Shown one piece after another: positions 8,818-18,159 of a stretch of 64,000 nt of DNA. Location: contig OY282375.1 of the NCBI GenBank assembly GCA_958295825.1, positions 853,489 to 917,488 on the forward strand, written 5' to 3'. Origin of the DNA: an uncultured Candidatus Entotheonella sp. (GTDB taxonomy: Bacteria > Tectomicrobia > Entotheonellia > Entotheonellales > Entotheonellaceae). The position numbers and the translations under genes were made by a program. Below the pieces are notes generated by a model, which saw nothing but the letters and a program-made list of their open reading frames with translations, had not been told where the DNA came from and did no database searches. Within the stretch, counting starts at the first letter, position 1. The number at the start of each line of letters is the position of its first letter.

Positions 8818-11520
8818 TCAAACGGCGGCTACCAAGAGTGCGTGTCGTATGGATTCCAGCGCCGTTTCCTCTACGATCTTTCGTCCATCCGCATCCGTCA
8901 CATAGAAAACGTCAATCGCCCTGTTTCCCTCCGTAGAAATCTTTGCCAACGCAATATCCACATCCTGTTCATAGAGGACACGCGTGAGTCGATAAAGCAG
9001 GCCCAGGCTATCCTGAGCCTGCAACTCGAGAATGGTGTGGGTATCGGAGTGACTATTATTAATCACAATATGCGGCGGTTTCACAAATACGTCGAACTTC
9101 TGGCTCTTGAGAAAGCGCCGTCCTTGCACGGGAACTTGCTCAACGTGACGCACATCGACGAGAGCGTCACGCAAAACCGCTTCGACGCGCTGCCACACCT
9201 GCGGACTCGTCACGGCTCTTTGATCGAGCGTCTCCACATGCAGAATATCAAGGGCCAGATCGTCCTGTGAGGTATATATCTCAGCGCCCAGGATATTCAG
9301 TCTGTTGTGGCTCAAGGCCCCGGCTATCAGCGAAAAGATGCCGCGCCTCTCCGTGGCACAGATCGTTACGCTGCTAAATCCTGCGGAGGCGTGCTGTTCC
9401 GCATGGAGAACAATGGGCAACTGCCGGGCTTTTTTCATCATGCCCAAATGAATGGCCATCTGGCTGGGGGCCGTCGCCATCAGATACCTGACCGGCATGG
9501 AGGCGAGGAAGTGGTCGACTTCGACATAACTTCCGTGGCCATTCAGGGCCGCCATCAGGCCCACACGCGCACGGCTGCGGAGTTCATCATCGGACGGTGC
9601 GATGACCGGACGTTGCTGAACAAGGTAGTCGTAGGTGCGATGATAGAGTTCCGCCAATAAGGTGCCCTTCCAAACCGTCCACACGTTAGGCCCCACCGCA
9701 GATGTATCCGCAAACGTCAGTAGGTAAAGTTTTTGCAGATTGGATGGCGTCTCCACGAGACTGGCGCATTCCGCGATAACCTTCTTGTCGGTGATGTCTC
9801 GTCGCTGAGCCAATCGATTCATCGCCAAGTGATGCACAACCAACACCTGGATGATATGGCGTTGTTCAGCCGGCAATTCAAATCGTTCACATACCTCTTC
9901 GGCAAGCTCACCGCTGCGATGGACGTGTGAGGCTTTACCCGGCCCGACATCCTTACCCAGATCGTGTAACAACAAGGCCAGCTTCAACAATTTCTTGTCC
10001 GAGTCGGACGTTTCCTCGTAAAGCTGCGCCAATGGCCGTAACATGGGCACTGTAGTTTCTGCAAGGCTTTCGATCTTTTCAATCGCGAGAAGCGTGTGTT
10101 CGTCAATCGTATAACAATGATGCAGGTCATAGGACGGCAGACAGGTTAAGGGAGCAAATTCCGGGATGTACGCGCTCAGCAGGCCGTGCCAGTGCAGCGT
10201 ACGCAGAATGGGGGCTGAACGGGACTGGGACAAGATGCGCCAAAAGGTTGCCCGCACTTCAGATGAACACCGGGTGGTTTCATCTGCGAGCAGGCCGGCA
10301 TTCGCCTTGATGGTGCGGGACAGCACCGGCTCCAGCGGTACTCGGCAGTCATGCGCTTTCACAAAGACCCGCATCATGAGCGCCGGCTGGGCTGTGAAAA
10401 CCTCATCAAGGGCTACAGCTTCATGACCCAGGTACCCGTCCCGGATAACGAAGCCATCCCCGACCCGTCGAGTATGGCGTAAGATGGACCAGCGGCGCGG
10501 CCGATACATGCGCGACACAGCTTCCACGACAGTTTGACAAAAATGGGCAATCACATTGGCATGAACGTAATAAGCCTTGAGGAAGTATTCGACCGCCAAC
10601 TTCTCGTCACTTGCCTCAAACTGCAGCGCAGCCGCTAGAGTTTCCTGCACGTCTACGGACAGTAGGTCGTTCTTGCGGCCGTAGTGATAATGCAGGGCAT
10701 TACGAACTCGGAACAGAAAATCCAGCGCTGCTTCCACTGCCTGCCGGTCTTCTTGGGTTGACAGCCCTTCGCTCTCCAAGTCCGCCAGCGTTTCAGCACG
10801 GTAAAACGCCGCGGCAATCCAACGCGCCGTATGATAATCGCGCAACCCTCCTGGGCTCTCCTTGACGTTAGGTTCCATCACATTAACAGTATTGGAGAAG
10901 GTCGCGTGGCGCTCACGACACTCCGCGACCTTGCGCTGTATGAAACTACGCCGCCTGCGCGGGGTGAAACGCTTGTGGCGAATTTCCTCTTCAAACCAGT
11001 GATACAACTGGGAATCGCCTTCAAGGAAACGAGCTTCGCGCATAGCCGTCTGGGCGGTTAAGTCCACATCCGCCATTTTGATCACGTCGCGCCGAGTTCG
11101 TACGCTGTAGCCTAGGGTGTACCCGGCGTCCCAAAGCAAATAGAGTGTCTCGCGTACCACATCCTCAGGCGGCGTTTTGTGGCAGAGGAACATCAAATCG
11201 ATGTCCGAATAAGGGTTCATCTCCCCCCGTCCGTATCCCCCCAAGGCTAAGAGCGCACAGGGTTTCGCCGGGCTGGAATGATGGCTGACAACGTACTGAA
11301 AAACGGTGCGCACCACGTCATCAACCAAGGCCGTATGGTGGCGCACGACATTCCGGCCCCGCGCCCCGGCATCGTGCTCCTGACGGATGCGCTCATTTGC
11401 GGCGGCGGTCAACGCTTTCAAGCCTTGAAGAAACTGCGGTCGTTCAAAACCGCGATCCAAAAGCGGTGCAAAGGAATGCGGCTCCCCTTGCATGTCGTAC
11501 GCGGTGATGGAAGTTGCCAT
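8818..11520 (-). CDS. glnD: [Protein-PII] uridylyltransferase / uridylyl-removing enzyme GlnD
   Basis: 900 residues. The nucleotidyltransferase motif GGYGRGEMNPYSDID is at 94-108. A central HD domain contains LLHDLGKDVGPGKASHV, and the C-terminus has two ACT-like domains (VTICATERRGIFSLIAGAL and LELQAQDSLGLLYRLTRVL). GlnD senses glutamine and modifies PII proteins, controlling nitrogen assimilation. The frame extends to 11664, but the ATG at 11520 has AGGA eight bases upstream, starts with the usual short N-terminus, and avoids overlap with xerD. No PII gene is in the window. Confidence 0.95.
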   Translation of the reverse strand: MATSITAYDMQGEPHSFAPLLDRGFERPQFLQGLKALTAAANERIRQEHDAGARGRNVVRHHTALVDDVVRTVFQYVVSHHSSPAKPCALLALGGYGRGEMNPYSDIDLMFLCHKTPPEDVVRETLYLLWDAGYTLGYSVRTRRDVIKMADVDLTAQTAMREARFLEGDSQLYHWFEEEIRHKRFTPRRRRSFIQRKVAECRERHATFSNTVNVMEPNVKESPGGLRDYHTARWIAAAFYRAETLADLESEGLSTQEDRQAVEAALDFLFRVRNALHYHYGRKNDLLSVDVQETLAAALQFEASDEKLAVEYFLKAYYVHANVIAHFCQTVVEAVSRMYRPRRWSILRHTRRVGDGFVIRDGYLGHEAVALDEVFTAQPALMMRVFVKAHDCRVPLEPVLSRTIKANAGLLADETTRCSSEVRATFWRILSQSRSAPILRTLHWHGLLSAYIPEFAPLTCLPSYDLHHCYTIDEHTLLAIEKIESLAETTVPMLRPLAQLYEETSDSDKKLLKLALLLHDLGKDVGPGKASHVHRSGELAEEVCERFELPAEQRHIIQVLVVHHLAMNRLAQRRDITDKKVIAECASLVETPSNLQKLYLLTFADTSAVGPNVWTVWKGTLLAELYHRTYDYLVQQRPVIAPSDDELRSRARVGLMAALNGHGSYVEVDHFLASMPVRYLMATAPSQMAIHLGMMKKARQLPIVLHAEQHASAGFSSVTICATERRGIFSLIAGALSHNRLNILGAEIYTSQDDLALDILHVETLDQRAVTSPQVWQRVEAVLRDALVDVRHVEQVPVQGRRFLKSQKFDVFVKPPHIVINNSHSDTHTILELQAQDSLGLLYRLTRVLYEQDVDIALAKISTEGNRAIDVFYVTDADGRKIVEETALESIRHALLVAAV

Positions 11521-11530
11521 ACGCCTGATC

Positions 11531-12454
11531 CTATGGACGGGGGTGATGCTCCGTATAGACTGCCCGCAGGCGCTGCTGCACAACATGGGTATAAATCTGG
11601 GTGGTCGAAATATCGACATGACCCAGCATATGCTGAAGTGAACGCAGGTCAGCTCCGCCCGCAAGGAGATGCGTCGCGAAGGAATGGCGCAGGGTATGAG
11701 GGCTTATGGATTTATGAATCGCCACCTGCTGCACATACTTCTTCACGATCTTCCATAACGCCTGCCGGGTCAACCCGCGGGCAGAACGGTTGATGAAAAG
11801 GGCCGCGGCTTGGCGGCCCTTGGCGAGTTCGGAGCGTCCTGTCAACACATAATCCTCCACTCGTCCTGCCGCCACCTCTCCCATGGGCACCAAGCGTTCT
11901 TTTCCACCCTTGCCACGCACCTTTATGCAACCGGTTGTGGCGTGTATATCCCCAAGGCTCAACTCCACCAATTCACTAACCCGCAGGCCGGTAGCGTAGA
12001 GAACTTCGAGCATTGCGGCGTCGCGCTTGCCCAACGGCGTGTCCGTATCGGGCGCATCGAGAAGCTGTTCGACTTCATCCAGACTGAGCACGTCAGGGAG
12101 AACTTGTCTTTGCTGCGGCGTGGAGATTTGCTCGGTGGGATCAATCGCCAGAGTCCCCTCCTCTCGGAGGAAGCGATATAGCGTTTTGATGGAAATCAGT
12201 TCGCGCGCCAAGGTGCGCGCGGCAACCCCTTGCTGTCGACGCTTTGCAAGATAGCCAGTGATGTGGTCAGGCGTGAGGTCCTGGAAGGCAGGGAGGCATT
12301 CTTGCTGAACGAAAGCCTCGAAACGTTGTAAATCCGAGAGATAGGCAGCGAGAGTGTTTCGCGAAAGACCTTTCTCGACGATCAGATATTGCTGCAATCT
12401 ATCGAGATGATGTGCAAATAATGCTGATCCCTTCTCGCGGAGGGAAGAAGGCAT
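11531..12454 (-). CDS. xerD: Tyrosine recombinase XerD (chromosome dimer resolution)
   Basis: 307 residues. An N-terminal SAM-like core-binding domain (FAHHLDRLQQYLIVEKGLSR) precedes the catalytic domain with all active residues: Arg158 (TGLRVSEL), Lys182 (RGKGGKER), His253 and Arg256 (HTLRHSFATH), His279 (LGHVDISTTQ) and nucleophile Tyr288. Length and spacing fit XerC/XerD rather than a phage integrase; XerD is the closer match by the HMLGHVDISTTQIYTHV segment. It acts at dif with FtsK, which is also encoded in this window. The 268 bases upstream (12455-12722) hold no gene. Confidence 0.9.
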   Translation of the reverse strand: MPSSLREKGSALFAHHLDRLQQYLIVEKGLSRNTLAAYLSDLQRFEAFVQQECLPAFQDLTPDHITGYLAKRRQQGVAARTLARELISIKTLYRFLREEGTLAIDPTEQISTPQQRQVLPDVLSLDEVEQLLDAPDTDTPLGKRDAAMLEVLYATGLRVSELVELSLGDIHATTGCIKVRGKGGKERLVPMGEVAAGRVEDYVLTGRSELAKGRQAAALFINRSARGLTRQALWKIVKKYVQQVAIHKSISPHTLRHSFATHLLAGGADLRSLQHMLGHVDISTTQIYTHVVQQRLRAVYTEHHPRP

Positions 12455-12722
12455 ATGGAGACTCCCTGGAGAACGCAGCTTTCACGTGTCAGCAGAGCAT
12501 AGCGCATACCAGTCCGTAACGAAAGAGCGCTGACGAGAGGCCCGTTTGAAGTGCCGCGGCCATGGAATGTTATTTGCTTGAACGACCAGGGAAATATGAG
12601 GCAGGCGTGCTGAACGCTGAAGGGGAACACGGCGGGAACAGGACAATTTCACGGGCAATACGTCCTTCACCCGCCGCTTGGCATAACAGGGATCATCAAC
12701 CATTGCAGCGAACGGTATGGAT

Positions 12723-13217
12723 TTAGCCATCCAGACCGTCGGGAAAGCGATCCAGAAACTCGTCAACCAAACGGCGATGATCATCACTGGATACAACCGT
12801 GCTCAGAAGTCGTTCCGTAGCGGCGAGAGCCAAGTCACTGGCAGTTCGTTTCAGCTCCTGCACGGCAAGCTGTTTCTCTCTTTCAAGCTCCTGGCGGGTC
12901 TCTTCCCTAAGGCGCAGGGAATCCTGACGCGCCTGCTCAGCAAGAGAATCACGGAGGCGTTGGCCCTCCTCCTGCGCTTGCGCGAGGATACGGTTCGCCT
13001 GTTGGTTCGCCTCAGCTAGAATCTGCTGGTTCTGAGCTATTAATTGCTCTGCATCAAGACGCGCTTGCTCAGCTTTTTCCAGCGATTCGCGTATCGTCGT
13101 CTCGCGTTGTTCCAAGGCGCCAAGCAACGGCTTCCAGGCCAACTTGCCCAGCACGGCCAACAGAATGACGAACGTAATGATGGTCCAGATTAATAACCCG
13201 GGTTCTATCGTTAGCAT
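12723..13217 (-). CDS. atpF: F1Fo ATP synthase subunit b
   Basis: 164 residues: one N-terminal membrane helix (LLIWTIITFVILLAVLGKLAW) and then a long charged, Ala/Gln-rich coiled coil (ALEQRETTIRESLEKAEQAR and onward), the layout of the peripheral stalk subunit b. The end DEFLDRFPDG is typical. It starts ten bases after atpE. No atpH, A, G, D, C or atpB genes follow or precede; the next gene is xerD, so the rest of the enzyme must be encoded elsewhere. Confidence 0.93.
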   Translation of the reverse strand: MLTIEPGLLIWTIITFVILLAVLGKLAWKPLLGALEQRETTIRESLEKAEQARLDAEQLIAQNQQILAEANQQANRILAQAQEEGQRLRDSLAEQARQDSLRLREETRQELEREKQLAVQELKRTASDLALAATERLLSTVVSSDDHRRLVDEFLDRFPDGLDG

Positions 13218-13226
13218 GATGTGTAC

Positions 13227-13457
13227 TTACTTGAGAGCTAAAAGGAGACAAATAACTTCACCGAAGAGCGCCACACCTTCGATCAAAGCGCACGCGATAA
13301 TCATCGAAGTCCGCACATCGCCTGCCGCCTGTGGGTTGCGTGCGCTGCCTTCCATGGCTGCCCCGGCGATGCGACCAATGCCGTAAGCCGCACCCACCGT
13401 TACTGCACCCGCTCCAAAACCCGCTGCGAGATGTCCGAGATTGACAACGTCAGCCAT
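13227..13457 (-). CDS. atpE: F1Fo ATP synthase subunit c
   Basis: 76 residues, two hydrophobic helices joined by the RNPQ loop (40-43). Helix 1 has the Gly/Ala pattern GAGAVTVGAAYGIG; helix 2 carries Glu60 in ALIEGVALFG, the proton-carrying carboxylate. I see no Gln/Ser pattern of sodium-type rings, so proton coupling is likely. The ATG at 13457 has AGGAG nine bases upstream. It is followed by atpF but is not preceded by atpB; the upstream neighbour is the pentahaem cytochrome. Confidence 0.94.
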   Translation of the reverse strand: MADVVNLGHLAAGFGAGAVTVGAAYGIGRIAGAAMEGSARNPQAAGDVRTSMIIACALIEGVALFGEVICLLLALK

Positions 13458-13606
13458 AACAACTTTCTCCTCTCTTCTTAAACGATGAAACAGCTCCAGA
13501 CCACCGGAGAGACTGCGGCAACCTGTCGCCACTCAAGGCATTGGGCACCCGAACGCCCGATGCGGAAATCCTTGTCGAGTATGACGCCCCTGAACGGGGT
13601 TTCTCC

Positions 13607-14917
13607 CTAGCTCTCGCCGTTCAGGCCAGCGAGATATTCGACGATGCTCTCCAGTGCCTCCAACGTTATATGTTGATAAAAACCCGTGCTGGTTAGCGTT
13701 GCATGCATGACCCCTGGAGCGTACGGGGGATCGCCGTCGGCAATCACTTTGTCGGGCTCAAGAATCGATTCTCGAATGTAACCCTTGTCTTTCCTGGTGC
13801 CAATATCCCACAAACTCGGCCCGACCGTACGTTCCGGGCCGTCGAGGTTGTGACAAGCAATGCATCCAACCGCCTGCACCAATTCCGCGCCGTTCTTTCC
13901 AAGCCAGGCAGGCTCATCGCTTGTAACGGCTTGGCCGTTACCCTCAGCGGCCTCGACAAAGGACATCTGAGGCCAAGCCACCGTCGCTTCTTTCAGACTC
14001 AGGAGAAAAATGACCACATCCCGTAGCTCATCATCATTGAACCCAAAATTGGGCATGGCCACAACCGCTGCAGCGGAGAGTGCCGCATGATCGTCGCCGT
14101 TTGCAGATGCGGTGCCTGGAGGGGGTGGATCCGGGCATGCCTCGGCGGCTGCATGGCTGAGATTTGCCTGCGGGCAGCGGAGAGACTCCTTGAGGTAGCC
14201 AAAACGCTCATGATGGAACAATTCAGAATGGCCGGATTCATTAAAAAAAGTCGAACCGGCGATGCTGAGTTCGGGTGCCTGCTTCGCACCGCCATCAACG
14301 ATGTAATGACACGTTCGGCAGCCCTTATCCTGCACCAGTTGCCAACCCTTGTTCAGATGCTCAGCTCCGGGAATGGGACCCTCCATCACGTTGTGGCACT
14401 TTTGACAGGAAGCCTGGGTATACTCCAGAGGCAACAGGGGCCGGCTCCAACCCGAATGCTGCTCATCGAAGGGGCCAAAGCGTTCCTCAAGGTCTTCCAT
14501 AACGTGAGCCGCGTGCACGGTTGTTGCGAATCCCTGCCCTTCGTGGCAAACGGCGCACCCAATCTCGCTAAAGGCGTGCTGCTGGAAGTTAGGGTGGACC
14601 CTGAAAGGTTGGGGCGCGTCAGTCATCGTGGGATTATTGACCCCAAGGTGGCAAGTCATGCAGCGGTCGATGATTTGCAACTTGGGTGTCCACACCTGCT
14701 TAATTTCAAGGGGTGTGGTGAGAATCCTTTGTCTTACGGCGGGATCATCTGTGCGCTCCGCCAACATCCGGTAGTATTGGCGCTGATACTTCTTCCACTC
14801 TGGACCATACTCATCTGTTACGGTCCACATCAACAGCAATAGCAATACAAAATTACCAAGAGCAAACGCTGCAGCCATGAAGGTGTTGCTAAAAAGCTTA
14901 ACCCTCTTTTCTGCCAT
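13607..14917 (-). CDS. Membrane-anchored pentahaem cytochrome c of a bc-type quinol-oxidising complex
   Basis: 436 residues. One N-terminal membrane helix (AAFALGNFVLLLLLMW) anchors a periplasmic part with five CxxCH haem sites at 86-90, 121-125, 171-175, 200-204 and 352-356. The last lies in a mono-haem cytochrome c domain with a distal Met region (VMHATLTSTGFYQHIT). It follows the Rieske, b6-like and subunit IV-like genes with short gaps and AAGGA ribosome sites, so it probably replaces cytochrome c1/f as the electron outlet. Multihaem partners of this sort are known from bc complexes of Nitrospirota and related groups; the precise electron acceptor cannot be told. Confidence 0.85.
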   Translation of the reverse strand: MAEKRVKLFSNTFMAAAFALGNFVLLLLLMWTVTDEYGPEWKKYQRQYYRMLAERTDDPAVRQRILTTPLEIKQVWTPKLQIIDRCMTCHLGVNNPTMTDAPQPFRVHPNFQQHAFSEIGCAVCHEGQGFATTVHAAHVMEDLEERFGPFDEQHSGWSRPLLPLEYTQASCQKCHNVMEGPIPGAEHLNKGWQLVQDKGCRTCHYIVDGGAKQAPELSIAGSTFFNESGHSELFHHERFGYLKESLRCPQANLSHAAAEACPDPPPPGTASANGDDHAALSAAAVVAMPNFGFNDDELRDVVIFLLSLKEATVAWPQMSFVEAAEGNGQAVTSDEPAWLGKNGAELVQAVGCIACHNLDGPERTVGPSLWDIGTRKDKGYIRESILEPDKVIADGDPPYAPGVMHATLTSTGFYQHITLEALESIVEYLAGLNGES

Positions 14918-14948
14918 GACGTTTTCCTTTCCGAACGACCCAAGCTAG

Positions 14949-15773
14949 CTAAATGTTTAGATTAATCGCAGGAATTTCCAGGATATATTTGACGTTGAAA
15001 AACAACCGCAGAACCATCTTGACCGGAATGCCGAGCATGGCAAGCAGCAACAGCATCTCGATCGCATAAATGGTTGCACCACGCTTCTCGTAGAATTCTT
15101 GCAGTACCTCACAGCACTTCTTAATCCAAGAGCCAGGTTTGACTCTTGACCCAATCAGGTAGGGAATCGCCACGGGCAGGACGAGTCCAATGGCAGTGTA
15201 GCCAATTAAGAAGAGCGAGCCCCCGAGCAGGCTCCAGTTATGGGTGACGACATGGGATTCCTTGTGGATTTCCCAACTTTCCCAGGGCCAATACCACTGC
15301 CAACTGGGGCCGCGAAAGAAATACCCAATGATAATTAGGAGAAACCAGAACACCGTTCCCAAGGAGAACACCCACACCGCGAACTTACGATCCTTATAGT
15401 TATATTCGCCAATGCCATGGGTATTCTTGTCGATGTACGGGATAGCCATGAGACCACCGAGAATAAGGCCCGGCAGCACCACGCCGGCGATCCATGGATC
15501 GAAATAAACCAGCAGTTCTTGCAATCCCACAAAGTACCAAGGCGCCTTGGAAGGGTTGGGTGTCTTGTTAGGATCGGCGATCGGCTCCAATGGCGCCGGT
15601 ACGACCATCGACCAGAGCCACAGGACGATCGTCGTTAAAAGGAAGCAAATGACGATCGTATACATGAAGTAAGGCCACGTCAGTTCAAATCTCTCCGAAC
15701 TGGCTGTCGGCACCGCTCGAGCCGGTCTTCTTGCGGCCTGTCCGGATTTCCCACTTTGTTCGGTCGTTGCCAT
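14949..15773 (-). CDS. petD: Cytochrome b C-terminal subunit (subunit IV/PetD-like)
   Basis: 274 residues. After a polar 30-residue N-terminus come membrane helices with NPSKAPWYFVGLQELL (around 73-88), matching the PEWY-loop region at the quinol-oxidation site; here the tetrapeptide is APWY at 77-80. At least two further helices (WVFSLGTVFWFLLIIIGYF, LLLLAMLGIPVKMVL) extend beyond the three of plant subunit IV. It pairs with the b6-like gene upstream to form the split cytochrome b of the complex. ATG at 15773 with AAGGTGAG upstream. Confidence 0.9.
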   Translation of the reverse strand: MATTEQSGKSGQAARRPARAVPTASSERFELTWPYFMYTIVICFLLTTIVLWLWSMVVPAPLEPIADPNKTPNPSKAPWYFVGLQELLVYFDPWIAGVVLPGLILGGLMAIPYIDKNTHGIGEYNYKDRKFAVWVFSLGTVFWFLLIIIGYFFRGPSWQWYWPWESWEIHKESHVVTHNWSLLGGSLFLIGYTAIGLVLPVAIPYLIGSRVKPGSWIKKCCEVLQEFYEKRGATIYAIEMLLLLAMLGIPVKMVLRLFFNVKYILEIPAINLNI

Positions 15774-15835
15774 AAACTCACCTTATTTCTGTGCAAAACG
15801 AATGGCTTTCCGTCTGTTCTGTAGCCTTGAACGCG

Positions 15836-16621
15836 CTATTCCCGGACCGGCACATCGCCCGAATAACCGTCGCGGCGGACACGCCAAAAGTGGACCACAA
15901 TGAAAATGGTCAAAATAATCGGGAAGGCAATACAGTGCAGCACGTAGAAACGCAATAAGGTCGCCGAACCCACAGTCGTGCCGCCAAGTAAGGCAAAACG
16001 GACGTCATTGTTGACCTTCATTCCAATAAGGTTGGCGAAAGGCCCTTCGTGCCCAATGAGGGGTGTCGCTCGCGCCATGTTGGCACCGACCGTCACGGCC
16101 CAAATCGCCAATTGGTCCCAAGGCAGCAAATACCCGCTAAAACTCAGAAGAAAGGTGAAGTTGAGGAGAATAACGCCCACGACCCAATTGAATTCGCGTG
16201 GAGGCTTGTAGGAACTTGTATAGAACGTGCGCGCCATATGGACCATCACCATAAAGACCATGGCGTGTGCGCCATATCGATGCATATTACGGAGAATGTT
16301 TCCGAATGGCACCACATGCTGCAAGTCTTTCATGTCATAGTAGGCACGAGGCACGGTTGGAACATAATAAAACATCAACAAGACGCCCGTAAAAGTCAGT
16401 ATTAAGAAAAGATAAAACGTAATAATCCCGGCACCCCAGTGGAAGCGCATCCGCATGCCGTATCTGCTGATTTTCGTCGGAAGGATGTGATAGAAGACAT
16501 TGTTGGTGATTGCCAACAAACGATTCCGACGGTTCATCGTATAACCGTGCCGAAAGATCGACTTCCATACTTGGCTCTCAACAATAACCTGCGGGACATT
16601 TTTCAGGCTCAGGTTTGCCAT
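15836..16621 (-). CDS. petB: Cytochrome b6-like subunit (N-terminal cytochrome b)
   Basis: 261 residues. Four membrane helices carry the two haem-ligand pairs: His114/His128 (13 residues between) and His229/His244 (14 residues between). The 14-residue spacing in helix D is the b6-type arrangement, unlike mitochondrial cytochrome b. [18 protein letters not shown] is the conserved quinone-site segment. It transfers electrons across the membrane between the two quinone sites. ATG at 16621 with AAGGA eight bases upstream. Confidence 0.94.
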   Translation of the reverse strand: MANLSLKNVPQVIVESQVWKSIFRHGYTMNRRNRLLAITNNVFYHILPTKISRYGMRMRFHWGAGIITFYLFLILTFTGVLLMFYYVPTVPRAYYDMKDLQHVVPFGNILRNMHRYGAHAMVFMVMVHMARTFYTSSYKPPREFNWVVGVILLNFTFLLSFSGYLLPWDQLAIWAVTVGANMARATPLIGHEGPFANLIGMKVNNDVRFALLGGTTVGSATLLRFYVLHCIAFPIILTIFIVVHFWRVRRDGYSGDVPVRE

Positions 16622-16781
16622 AACCCATTCCTTTGAGCACGCGAATGTTAATAGCTACTGGTAAAACAAACTTCGGAACCAATATGGCGTCAGGCGAAAA
16701 TCACTTAGCGGGCTCGTCAGGACACGATGGCGGCCCATGGCTGAGAAAGCACGGTATGGATGTTGCTTGTGCTATCTGATC

Positions 16782-17297
16782 CTACGTCAAAGGAAGGGTA
16801 AAAGGTGGTTCATCACGCTTTCCAGGCTGATTTTCCTTCTGGCTCTTGTCCACCACGATATTCCCAACCAGGTCCAGAGAAATGGCGGCCCGAAAAAGTG
16901 GGGATGGCGCGGGACCGGCGACATTTTGTCCGTCTACCAAGAAATTGCTTCCATGGCACGGGCATTTGATACGATTTTCGGCCGGGTGCCAAATCGGCGT
17001 GCAGCCAAGATGGGTGCAAACCGAGATGAGAGCGTAAATTCCCTTTTCACTACGAATCATCCAGACGCGCTGCTCTTTCTTCATTCTGGTGCTGACTTCC
17101 CCGATCTGATAGTCCTCCGGCTTGCCTGCTATAAATTGTTGCGGAGGTTCATAGAGAATCCTGGGGAAGAAAAACCGTAACGACCCGACCGTGACACCGC
17201 CACAGAATGAAACGAAACTCCCCCATCCCAAGAAGCTCAGTAGACGCCGCCTAGTTCCCTGCTCCTCCGCCGACAAGGCCTCTGCCGCTCTGACCAT
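16782..17297 (-). CDS. petA: Rieske [2Fe-2S] protein of the bc/b6f-type complex
   Basis: 171 residues. One N-terminal membrane anchor (LLSFLGWGSFVSFCGGVTVG) preceded by RRR, then the Rieske fold with CTHLGC (Cys94, His96, Cys99) and CPCHGS (Cys112, Cys114, His115); Cys94, His96, Cys112 and His115 hold the cluster and Cys99-Cys114 form the usual disulphide. It takes electrons from quinol and passes them to the cytochrome c. ATG at 17297 with AAGGAG eight bases upstream. First structural gene of the complex. Confidence 0.94.
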   Translation of the reverse strand: MVRAAEALSAEEQGTRRRLLSFLGWGSFVSFCGGVTVGSLRFFFPRILYEPPQQFIAGKPEDYQIGEVSTRMKKEQRVWMIRSEKGIYALISVCTHLGCTPIWHPAENRIKCPCHGSNFLVDGQNVAGPAPSPLFRAAISLDLVGNIVVDKSQKENQPGKRDEPPFTLPLT

Positions 17298-17421
17298 GAA
17301 CTTCGCTCTCCTTACCCTACATTATTGCAAACAAATTTCTGACGAGACTATACGCCGCGGAAGCATGTCTCTCGATTCGTTGAGGATTGTATTGCTGACA
17401 CGAAGGACCGCTGTGGAAGAA

Positions 17422-17904
17422 CTACAACTTGCCGAAGTCCTCGGGTTTAATATTGTCGAGCCACTCCTTCAAACCTTCAGTATCTTCGGCAGTATTCTGC
17501 GTGCTTACGTCAATGCTTCCCACTCGTTCTATAACGTCCAAAGCAACATAAATTGGGGCCTTCACGCGAAGCGCAATGGCTATTGCATCACTCGGCCTGG
17601 CGTCAATACAGAATTCCTGTTCTTGCAAAGATAGAAAGACCGTTGCATAAAATGTACTGTCCCGCAGGTCATTAACAACAATCCGTATGACAGAAGCATG
17701 GATGCCTTCAAGGATATTCTTTATTAGATCATGAGTCATGGGGCGGGGAGTTGGAACCTGCTCAAGCTCCAGAGCAATTGCGTTAGCTTCGGGGATACCA
17801 ACCCAAATGGGTAATGCTTTAGTATCTTCAAGGTCACGAAGGATAACCAGCGCCATGTTCGATAGTGGATCTAGTGTAAGTCCACGCACTTTCATCTCAA
17901 GCAT
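17422..17904 (-). CDS. Bifunctional nuclease domain (DUF151) protein
   Basis: 160 residues. It holds the DUF151 core: MKVRGLTLDPLSNMALVILRD, LPIWVGIPEANAIALELE, TPRPMTHDL, VVNDLRDSTFYATV and IDARPSDAIAIALR. The family name comes from a plant nuclease; the bacterial role is unclear. The start at 17904 is fixed by AAGGAG eight bases upstream; the longer frame to 17937 lacks one. It has a paralogue at 28433-29227 in this window. It lies 124 bases upstream of the Rieske gene and could share its transcript. Confidence 0.9.
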   Translation of the reverse strand: MLEMKVRGLTLDPLSNMALVILRDLEDTKALPIWVGIPEANAIALELEQVPTPRPMTHDLIKNILEGIHASVIRIVVNDLRDSTFYATVFLSLQEQEFCIDARPSDAIAIALRVKAPIYVALDVIERVGSIDVSTQNTAEDTEGLKEWLDNIKPEDFGKL

Positions 17905-17992
17905 GCGTTTTCTCCTTGCGTGGAAACACCACTCCAACGCTTTCGCTAGCCTCTAACTCTCTATAAACGCTTCATTTGCCGATATTTCGTTC

Positions 17993-18021
17993 AATATACT
18001 GAGGCCCTGTGCCTTTGTCAA
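17993..18021 (-). promoter_or_regulatory. Sigma-70-type promoter for the DUF151/bc-complex genes
   Basis: On the minus strand TTGACA (18021-18016) is followed after exactly 17 bases by TATATT (17998-17993). This is a perfect -35 and a five-of-six -10. It lies about 90 bases before the DUF151 start codon, with no gene between. Confidence 0.65.
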
Positions 18022-18159
18022 GCAAGGCTTCAAAGCAGGACAGAGGAAAACTGATGGCTTGCTGTGCCAAACCACTGCTGTACACGACGGAAATCATCAA
18101 GTAGTTAAAAGAAAAGTGTAACCTCCTATAGCGGAAGGTCAGCCAAGCCTCTCCACACC

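Noticed and set aside
12455..12722. Gap between atpF and xerD, checked for atpH or an RNA gene
   Set aside because: No frame resembles the delta subunit and no cloverleaf or known RNA was seen.
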